A DNA stretch of 64,000 bases from Rhabdophis nuchalis (Eukaryota; Chordata; Lepidosauria; Squamata; Natricidae): positions 937,501 to 1,001,500 of the forward strand of contig CM077653.1 in NCBI GenBank assembly GCA_039707465.1, written 5' to 3'. Positions 55,596 to 64,000 of this stretch are shown in pieces (position 1 is the first letter of the stretch; every line of letters starts with the position of its first letter). The position numbers were made by a program, and so were the translations under genes. The notes below the pieces were generated by a model that was not told where the DNA came from, did not search any database, and saw only the letters and a list, made by a program, of their open reading frames with translations.

Positions 55596-58445
55596 TGGTT
55601 TCCAGAAGCTGTGGAGGACCAGAGTCAATGACACAAAGCTTGCTTGTATCAACCTAATTGGTGCTCACTGGTGGTCTAATAAAACTAATTGAGTATCTTT
55701 AATACTTGTCATCTTCTGCTGTCATTGTGATCATATTTCTTACAGAGGTGATCTTCAGCATAAAAAGCATCCTCCCCCCACCTCTTCATTTACCTGAGCA
55801 AGAGGAGCACTTCATGATCCATCAGTCTCCAGCCGTGATCAAAAGCTACTAATTAAATCATTATTGTTTTTTTTAATAAAAAGCAAAATGGCCAATTTTG
55901 GATTCCTTTCTCTGCTGCCTTCTGGGGATGCCCCCTTTCCAAAGGTCGCCTTCAAAAATTAAACCATTTAAGAAAAACATATCAGCAGACTAGCACTGCT
56001 ATGAATTATGCACAATTCATATCATGGCAAAGCTTGTTACACTGGAAAAGTCCTCCGTTGACGTGTGATCACAGCAACTGGGGCTTCCTCCTCTTAGTAC
56101 CTCTGTCTCCAGAGAGCCCAAGAGAAGAACCTCCTCTGAGGAGGTTAAAGGCTTGTGGAAGTAGCTGTGAGTAGCTGCAAAGCATTCTCGGTTCGGATAC
56201 AAGAGAAGATTTTTAGCCCAAGGTTCAGTTGAAGGGCCCTGGGTGCTCTCTGAGCTTGGTTCTTTTCTTGCAGATGTTTCATGACCCGACTAGGGAACGT
56301 CATCAGTGCTGGAAACCCTCCTCTCTTCTGGGTCATGAAAGGCTTTCTTGCATCTGCAAGGAAGCAACCCAAGCCAGAGGGCACCAAGGACCCCACACAT
56401 TTAGGGGTTTAGAAGGAGTAGCAGCCTCTTCCTGTTAGGTTTAGAAAGGAATAAGCAAAACAGCCCCTGCAGAAGGCAAGGAGGACAATTCCATCTCTCT
56501 CTTGGTTCGAAGTCTTTGGTCCGCCCTTTAGGGGCCTCCCGTTGCTTTCATTAAGAAGAGCCCAAGGACATCAGGGGGTTGTTGGTTGACCATCAGTGGT
56601 GGTGTTGAGGCTACTCAAGACTCACCCTGTTTGAGTTGGGCAGCCTTATACATCTAATCCACCCATCAGTCTAAGATGTTTGCATTTTCTCCATCCGTTC
56701 CTCAGGACAAATTATCCACTAACAATAGCGTGGTATCTTCCTTGGCCAAAGCCCTCATTGCCTTACAGGTCGGTGCCATCTTCCTTGGTCGGAGCATCTG
56801 CCACGGGGCCTGTTTTTGTGGCTGCCTCTATTCCTCTGGGCAATTCCGGAGCGCTTGGAGCCAGAGGCAGGTTCTATCGGGGGCAACCCATCGGATGACT
56901 TGCATCATCCCCCTTATCTCTGCCTGCGCCCTTTGTTCTCAGGTGTCTGCGCAGCCCCAGATCTCTGTAGTACCTGATCCACGTTATCCATTTCTAAAGA
57001 GCAATCTGTTCTTTTGAGTGTCTCTGAATTGAATGGGAGCTAATCTTGGCTTGAGCGAAGATGAATATAGAATATTGCACTTCTATCAGGCAGATAATAT
57101 TTTAATTATACTTTGCACGCCGCTCCTTGCGAATGTGTTACATTCTGGTTTTTCGTGAAAAACCCATTCTTTGTTTGGCTTTGCCTTTCCTTATCTCCCA
57201 GCTCCGCCGGGCTAAATGCCTGTTTGTTCTTCCCAGGCACGATGAAGGGCCACCCCTTGCATCTCAGCTCTGGTTTCCCACACCTTTGGGCCGCCTTGCC
57301 CCGCCTGAGAAGGAGGCTCCCCATACGTGGGGCTCCCTGGCCCAGTTTCACCATTTGTCTATTTCAGGGGGATGAAGTCATTGCCTGCTCAACTTCCCAG
57401 TTAGGATAATTGAGCTCTATATTCCTCATCTATTCTTCTCTTCCCCCTTAGGATGGTGGGCTCTAGTCAACTTCTTTTCTTGAGAGGTGCGTATTGACGG
57501 GCACATGACTAATGCATTAGTCACTCCTTTTCAGCCCCTCTCTCAAATGCTCTTTCAGTTACCCTGCTCCTTTTCAACTGCATGGCTTGAGTCCTTTTCC
57601 AATTTCGGCATAATAAACCATCCCTTTGTTGCTGGAGACCCAGAGAGAGCCTGGGCTGGACATCTCCACCCGGCCTCTTTTAAGTCCTTCTTTGCTCCCA
57701 CCATTTTCATCTGATCTGCGGGCTTCATTTCAGCAAAAGCTGAAATTGTAGGTTCTCTCCAATTAAAGTAATTTGGGTATTACTCAAATTGGAGTAATCA
57801 GTTGCTTGTTGGAGTTGAATTATCCAGGTGCCTGCTGTGCAGCTGAGATGTGCGATGCAAGCCATGGTCCCCAACATCCCGGCTTCTGATGTGTCCTCCG
57901 GGCTCCATCGCCGGATAATGCCCCGTGCAAATTCTCCAAGCTCGAGTGAAGCTCCAGAACCCAAGAGGAAGGGCAGGTCTGGTTCTCGGGTGGCACAGCA
58001 TGCGACATTCATGCCTCACCCATGGGCACAACAAGGAATGTTTAGCTGTCAGCCATGAATTACCGTCTTAGGGTGGGAATGGGTGTCTGGGGAAGCTGCC
58101 TCCCTCCACAGTGGGAGCAAGGAGCCTTTGAGGAAGACCTACTTTAGTGATTCCAAATCCCCCACTCCAAAGACAGTGAAGCATCATTACGTTCGCCTCC
58201 CAACCCATCAGCAGTCATAAATAACAAGGCACATCACTGATCTCACTGGCTGACTCTGCACCTCTGGCCTTGGAGCTTTTCCAGCCAGCCTCCCTTGCTG
58301 AGGTTCTGGTCCCACTGCCACATCCTGGAAAAGCGTCCTATGTTTTTGTTTGCAAATGCCAAACGCAACTTCAGTATTTAGGATAAAAACGTGCCCTGTT
58401 CTGTTGACTTTGGCCACCTGCCTTTCCCAACCTGGATCTTCCTTT
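55595..58445. other. Gene-free DNA with a hairpin pair
   Basis: No gene or repeat family is recognised. Bases 55680-56040 are AT-rich. Two adjacent stem-loops lie at 57727-57746 and 57757-57794. The frames at 56676-57409 have no domain. Confidence 0.5.
57727..57794. other. Tandem stem-loops
   Basis: The first stem ATTTCAGC pairs perfectly with GCTGAAAT (57727-57734 with 57739-57746; loop AAAA). The second pairs CTCCAATTAAAGTAAT (57757-57772) with ATTACTCAAATTGGAG (57779-57794), 14 of 16 pairs, loop TTGGGT. The role is unknown. The sequence is AT-rich and does not match the fold-back MITE arms. Confidence 0.6.
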
Positions 58446-59050
58446 CTTTATTCTTTATTGGCCACGTGTGGTTGGACACACAAGGAAATTGTCTTTGGTG
58501 CATCTGCTCTCAGTGCACATAAAAAGACCAGATCCATTCCTCAAGAATGCTAAGGTCCAACACTAAATGTCACAGGGTGCAAATAAGCAATCAGGAAACA
58601 ATATCAGTACAATCGTAAGGATACAAGCAGCAAAGTTACAGTCCTGCAGTCATAAGTGGGAGGAGATGGGTGAGAGGAACGATGGGAAGACTAGTAGTAA
58701 TAGCAGTGCAGACTTAGTGAATCGTTTGAGTGTTGAGGGAATTGTTTGTTTAGCAGAGTGATGACTTTAGGGGGGAAACTGTCCTTGTGTCTAGCTGTTC
58801 TGGTGTGCAGTGCTCTATAGCATCATTTTGAGGGTAGGAGTTGAAGCAATTCATGTCCAGGATGTGAGGGGTCTGTAGCTATTTCCCCAGCCCTCTTTTT
58901 GACTCCTGCAGGCCCTTAATGGAAGGCAGGTTGGCCATAATTGTTTTTTCTGCAGTTCTGATTCTCCTCTGAAGTCGCTGTCTGCCTTGTTGGGTTGCAG
59001 AGCCAAACCAGACCGTTATGGAGGTGCAGATGACAGACGCAATCTGTTCC
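58446..59050 (-). mobile_element. Non-LTR LINE 3' end (CR1/L2-like)
   Basis: On the minus strand the frame from about 59040 to 58880 reads VICTSITVWFGSATQQGRQ, then RTAEKTIMANLPSIKGL. After a frameshift comes a PSHPGHELLQLLP-like segment, then RYRALRTKTARHKDSF-like wording. This is the C-terminal tail of a CR1/L2-group reverse transcriptase ORF. The 3' region (58446-58760) is rich in CATAAGTGG, ATCAATAT and CCAATAAAG-type words, a pattern frequent in snake genomes. It is 5' truncated at about 59050 and disabled by frameshifts and stops. The clade name is a best judgement. Confidence 0.78.
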
Positions 59051-59668
59051 TTCCTTCCCACTTGGCATCTCCCATTCAGATCTTCCACGCATGCCCCTCC
59101 TCCTGACACACAGAATGGACCCTCCCACCCCTGCAGAGGTATTTCCCCCCCCACCCTTTGAGTGTGGAAAAGAGACCCTCCCCATGCCAGGTTGCCAAGT
59201 GACTGTGGTGGCCGTGGCATCTTCTGCCTTCCACACACCTTTCCTGCTGGTCCTTTGTGCTGGTAGACCAGGTTCTGTAGGTCAGCTGCCATTCTGCTTA
59301 CCCAAAAGAGAGAAGAATTAAAATTGACTTTAAAGGACAACTCTGACACGGTCAATTAATAATTAAAACAGTTTTTAATGAGCTATGCAATTACCTGTGT
59401 GTCCCTGGAGAGGATAGTTTATGGGACTGTAGCAGCGTGCCCTTTCTTTCGTCATGGCGTGTGACATCTGTAATTTAAAGCAGGCCGGGCCTTCTCGTGA
59501 CAGAACTTTCATTAACCTTGTCTAAAGTTGGCTAGTGACAAATGCCTCTCCAAAGTGCTTTTGTCAAAACATGCCGGATTAAATTGAAAAGGGGGACTTC
59601 ATACAAGGAGATGGAGACTTATTCCTTCCCCTGACAAATGGGCATGAATAGTTTTAATTAGCAAGGAG
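59051..59668. other. Gene-free DNA with an AT-rich homeodomain-type block
   Basis: Bases 59300-59620 are AT-rich with AATTAATAATTA, TTTTTAATGAG and ATGCAATTA words, typical of Hox/Lhx/POU-type sites in conserved non-coding elements. No repeat family is recognised. Conservation cannot be tested here. Confidence 0.45.
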
Positions 59669-59696
59669 ACACACACACACACACACAAACACACAC
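59669..59696. repeat. (AC)n microsatellite
   Basis: AC units are broken by one AAAC interruption. Confidence 0.95.
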
Positions 59697-59980
59697 GGGC
59701 TGTGCAAACCGTGATGCCTCTGCCTTGGGCCGCCTTGGCCTGGGGGGGGGGCTTTTCCTCGCCTCCCCCCTGCCTTCTCCAGAGCCATTTCCCACCCCCA
59801 GATTTTCGGGGTGCAAAGCGAAGGCCCCAACCCTGAAGAGCTCATCCTGCCGAAGAAAAGATCTGCTTGTGGCCCAGGAGTTTGGGTCCACCCGGAGAAG
59901 CCCTCCGAAAGCCCTTTCATTCCTGCTCCAGTCCTTTTCCCTCCATTCCAACTGTTTTTGCCCAGAGACAAAACAGAAGC

Positions 59981-60002
59981 TGTGTGTGTGTGTGTGTGTG
60001 TG
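59981..60002. repeat. (TG)11 microsatellite
   Basis: Eleven TG units lie about 300 bp from the preceding AC tract and are in opposite phase to it. Confidence 0.95.
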
Positions 60003-62258
60003 AAGTGGGAGGGGGAGCAGATAGAAATTTCTGGCAAATTGGGGCTGATCGCATCCTTTTCTTTTCCACCACTCAGAGTTTGCCGGCTGCCTCTTGCTGT
60101 CACCTGCCGAAAACCTGATGGAACTTAAAACTTGCGGGATTCAGTCCTGCCTGCAGTGAGAAGTTAATTTGCTTTTCCACTGAAGCTGGGATTAGAGAGT
60201 AAAAATTATCTTAGAGACAGAAACTGGCAGCAGCGAATTCCCTGCCGAAAGAAAATGCCTCCTTTAAGGGCAACGCTAAGAGAGATGTCTCTGATAGTAA
60301 GGACTTACTATGGGATGCCAGGCAGTTGGCCAGTGCAACAGGTCTGAGCACTTCCTCCTCCTCCACCTCCATCTCCACTTCCTCCTTTTAAAATACAAAA
60401 CTCATTTCCACTGTTTGCCAATCAGGAGAAGTCCCAGAATTGGGCTGTTTTGGGGGCAGGCCGACGAAACCAAGAGGCTTATCCCAAACTTGTTTAGCTT
60501 CGTTCTGGCAAGAAGCGTCTCACTGCTCACCGTACATCTCTGGCGCTGCTCAGAAAAATTGAATATTTGCGATTGCATTTTGTCATATAATAATAGAGAG
60601 AAATGACAAAAAAGAGAAAGAGAGAGAGAGGGGTGGGTGGGAAGTGAAGCGCCCTCTCCTTTTCAACCTTCTCAGTCAATGTGGGAATAGGCCGGTATGT
60701 AGCTGGCTGAGATCCTGGTTTATTTTTAACACGGAGAATGATTGAATCCTGGGGAAGGGGCGCCGAGAGGATTTGAGTGTTGGGATTGGGAGGCTTGATT
60801 GGGAGAAAGAATGTGTCTCTTCCTTGGGGCAGGGCAGCCTCGGCTTCAGGTGGGCCCATGGAGGTCACTTGGGTCCAAGCCTGTGCTATGCAAACAAAAC
60901 AGACCGACAAACAGACAAACTCCTCCCCCCTCCCTCCCAGGATGGCGATGGTGGTTGAGATGCCCCTGGAGACGTTGTAGATGGTGGGTTGCAGCTTCCC
61001 TGCAAGGTGGAGGCCTTAGCAGAAGCTGCAGCAACCGTAGCTGTGCTCCCTCCCCTTCCTCTCTCTCCCGTGGTCTACTGTAGCTTTGTTTTTTCCCTGT
61101 AATTTTTCATTGTAATTGGGGTGTTGCGCTAAGCTGGCCCTTCCTCACAGGGCATTAACAGAACATTTGTAACTAAACTCCGGCTTCAGAGAATCTGCTC
61201 GCCTTCCCTGAGCCTGGTGACTCATTTTTACTCTAATGAACATAGCAGTTGAGGCTCTACCTGAGTCCCTACATTTCGGGACTCATTTAGCCGAAAATAC
61301 TTGCTTATGCCTGTATAGTTTCCGTCGACATCGAGGGAGCAGGGAAAGTCTTTCTCTCTGTAAATGATGCAAATCTGATTCCTGGGCCGAAATGCTCAGT
61401 GCGCCACTCTTGGGGAAGCGTTTGTGTGACTCGGAGGCCGTTCCTCAGCCTTAGCTGCCTTTGTGTCTCTGCCCACCTGCCACCCAGACCAACAGCCCAT
61501 CGCCCCTTCCAGCTGGCTGGGGTTCAGCCCAATTCAACCTGCCTTCCACCCACAGACCTTGAGGCCCAACATCTTTTCAGGCAGCCGTGGTGCCAGGGCT
61601 GTGCTTAGCTGCCTATCCTTAAAATATTGTAGGCTTAAACTTGTGAGTTCATTGGCCTGAACATCTGAGGAGGGTCTGCTCAGTGATTCAGTGAGAGATT
61701 CCTTGCTGGCAGACCTCCATACAGCACATTGCAACTTGATAAAAAGTGTCCATGAAGGAGACCTGAAACAAGATGGATGGACGACATCAGCAAATATGGC
61801 GGCTCCAATTGGCCAAAGAAAGCTCAGGACAGTATGGAAACCTGCGACAGAGGCCTTCATCCTGCAGTGGACAGGCAATGAATGGCTAGGATGATGGGGA
61901 TGACATTGCAACTAATCAAAAGACCTCCTCCACGCCCTTTCGAGGAAAGCCCTACATTGCTCCCACCCCTACTGTCTGCATGGACCTTAGGTGCTCCTGC
62001 CATTTTAAAAGCAACTTATTTGGAGGGGAAAACGGGGTTTCCTTTCATGAAAATAAGTCCGATGTATGATGTTCTTCACTTGTGGTATTCTCCCTATCCA
62101 TCCTTCTCGAGGTTGCCCACTGACTGTTGGCGAAGGGGACACATGGGGTGATAGGAACATTGGTCCACCTGCCCTGCCCTTCCGTCAGTTGCATCTCAGC
62201 ACAATCTTGGCTTAAAGGTTTTGAGGGTGAATTTCTGTTTCATTGACTGAACAGAACT
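60003..62258. other. Gene-free unique DNA
   Basis: No gene is recognised. Bases 60120-60300 and 60540-60610 are AT-rich, and an AG run lies at 60614-60630. Bases 61685-61905 contain AAGATGGATGGACGACATCAGC and CCTTCATCCTGCAGTGGAC, which faintly recall worn LINE ORF ends, but I cannot assign them. Confidence 0.45.
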
Positions 62259-62282
62259 TCTCTCTCTCTCTCTCTCTCTCTC
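62259..62282. repeat. (TC)12 microsatellite
   Basis: Twelve TC units give a pure pyrimidine run. Confidence 0.97.
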
Positions 62283-63118
62283 CTTGCATTTTTCATCCTT
62301 TCATCTGAGTCGACCAACCCCTGACCACTCAAGGGGGGGTCACCACTGCACCAGGCACCCATAATGTTCGCTCCTTTTGCTTCACAATGAGGGGGCTGGA
62401 GCTGCCAAGGTGGGAAGCAAAGTTTGGGAATGGAAAGGGTGGAAGCAGAGAGGACCGAGGCCCATTGTAGTAGCCGTCCATTGACCAGCCAGTCTGAGGA
62501 AAGGACCACCAGGGCTTGGCTGTACAAGGCCAAGGGAGAGATGGGTTGTGTTCTGCGTACAGCCCGACTCCTCCTCTTACAGCGATTCCCTGGGTTAGCA
62601 AGAAGGAACCTGAAATGCTTCAGTGGAGGAGAAGCCAGGGTTGGTGGGCTTTTGAAATAACCACTCAGGTTAGATCGGGGTCCACGTAACGGTCGGGGTA
62701 TCAAGAATGATTTGGTCACTGATCTCCAGGGTGGAAAAGAGCTTTGTGCTTTTATTGAAGATCCATACTGATTTACTCAACCTCCCTTTCTTCCTTTTGA
62801 GCTTTCCTGTTGCATAGCAACCACGGCTTGCCTTATAGGCTGCTATGTTAGCTGTGGCTGATGGGAATTGGAACCCAAAACATTGGAAGGAGGTTTTGAA
62901 AGGCTGGTTTGTTTTAGTGCCTTTCTAGATATGTGCGACGCAAGCAGGAGAGGTCTATCGCCTCTTTTGGTCTTCTGTGATGCCGTCTGCCAGCCCTCCA
63001 CCCGTCTTCAAGCAGCGGCCTCCCTGTTGTTGCGTGATGCAGCGACGTACCACTTTCAGGGATCGTAAGAGGGTCTAAGGAGCCAGGAATGGGCTGGTAC
63101 CAGCTACCCTGCTTACGA
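62283..63118. other. Gene-free unique DNA
   Basis: I see no gene, RNA or recognised repeat here. Confidence 0.5.
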
Positions 63119-63250
63119 TCACACTATTTATTTACTGCGTTTATATGCCACTCAGTCTCTCTCCTAAAAGCAACACAGAAAGAACACAGTAAAAAAAGGC
63201 AACATAAAAATTATATCACAAAATAGAAAACCAATAACAGCCGCCACAAT
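63119..63250. mobile_element. LINE/SINE 3'-tail-like fragment
   Basis: TATTTATTTACTGCGTTTATATGCC followed by ACTCAGTCTCTCTCC and an A-rich segment (AACATAAAAATTATATCACAAAATAG) has the layout of the short reptile LINE/SINE tails that read 'GCCGCCCAGTCTCTCCC...AAAATTAAAACATA'. The family is not assigned. It resembles 35778-35885 and 38238-38300. Confidence 0.55.
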
Positions 63251-64000
63251 AAATCTTTTTCTATCCATCATCGCACTGAGGAAGCTCATTCTCCGTAACA
63301 ACTGACTCCTGCGGAATGGAAACCCAACCCATTAGGCCTCCTCAAAAGCTTTCTGGAGCCGCTTAGTGGCTTCCCTCCGTGCCAGAGAAGCCGATGCCCA
63401 GCTGGCATTGGGGGAGACGGGGGGGAAGCACAGGGGCAGCTCCAAAGGGGCCCTTCGGTGTTTGCCAAGCGCTGCTCACTTTCTTGGAGGGAGAAGGGGC
63501 TTATTGCAGTAACTGGGTTCTCCCCCCTCTCCCACCCCACCGTTGCAAAAATTGGAAACTGCTGCGCATCCGACACTTATTGGGGGAAATAGCAAGCAAA
63601 ACAAGGTTAAATAGAAAGCTCACACCTTTCACGACACATCTCATTATTCACTGCTAATAGAAGTCTGAACCATCTGTCTCTGCAAGGATTTAGAGGCAAC
63701 ATGTGTATTGCAATTTTGCAAAAAAAACCACCCAAAAATCCTCCGCTTCGGTCAAATATTTATTTATGGCTGCCTCTGCAGCCATAGTGGATTTTGTGCC
63801 GCTCTTCGGCACGTGCCCTGGAGAGGCTTCCTTCTTTCTGAAAGCCGGCTGGACAATCCGAGGCTTGCCAAGGTGACCGGGGTCAGCCCGAGCCTCAGAA
63901 TTACCAGCTCGGGCCGTGTCTCCGCTTGCTGAAGATCAGCTGGCAGAAGCAGCCCATCAACGTGGGCTTTCCTTGGGCCTCTAATGCCTCCCTTCAAAGG
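63251..64000. other. Gene-free unique DNA
   Basis: No gene or transposon is recognised up to the window end. Bases 63590-63760 are AT-rich. Confidence 0.5.

Noticed and set aside
61685..61905. Possible LINE ORF remnant
   Set aside because: A few words look LINE-like, but no consistent frame or known 3' end could be followed.

Overview
This is vertebrate nuclear DNA with no recognisable protein-coding or structural RNA gene. The interspersed repeats point to a squamate reptile, most likely a snake. They include a decayed BovB LINE, a tRNA-derived Sauria-type SINE with a BovB-like tail, a CR1 3' end, a second non-LTR LINE 3' end, a MIR-like SINE, and many short hAT-type elements. Long di-, tri- and tetranucleotide microsatellites are abundant. 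None of the open frames (up to about 250 codons) resembles a known protein. The longer ones are translations of simple repeats or of repeat-free DNA with no family motif. The window reads as an intergenic or deep-intronic stretch.

Layout: 1-6 kb is mostly unique DNA, with a MIR-like SINE set between two tetranucleotide microsatellites at 4.3-4.6 kb. A 295-bp MITE lies at 6.1 kb. A BovB LINE at about 7.07-8.89 kb is split by a 133-bp hAT MITE with a perfect 8-bp target-site duplication (TSD). A GGAT/GATA compound satellite lies at 9.9 kb. From 10 to 19 kb the DNA is unique apart from a TCC tract and a small minisatellite. At 19-22 kb there are two hAT-type elements, one of them carrying a nested second element. 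From 22 to 35 kb the DNA is mainly unique, with a fold-back MITE at 27.7 kb. At 35-42 kb there are at least six short DNA transposons. At 43.8 kb there is a CR1 tail, and at 47.7 kb a 173-bp TAC/TTC/TCC tract. At 50-54 kb there are two fold-back MITEs, and at 54.9 kb the Sauria SINE. At 58.4-59.05 kb there is a minus-strand LINE 3' end. The rest is unique DNA with CA/TG and TC tracts.

The main structural result is a set of short DNA transposons whose ends and 8-bp TSDs can be read directly from the sequence. They split into a group with TA-centred targets (CCCTAAAC-like or GTCTAGAG) and a group without. I found no new enzymatic or defence system. Weaker leads are two RFX X-box matches, several AT-rich blocks with homeodomain-type motifs that could be conserved enhancers, a tandem hairpin pair, and transcription-factor-like motifs carried inside repeats. 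All of these need comparative data.
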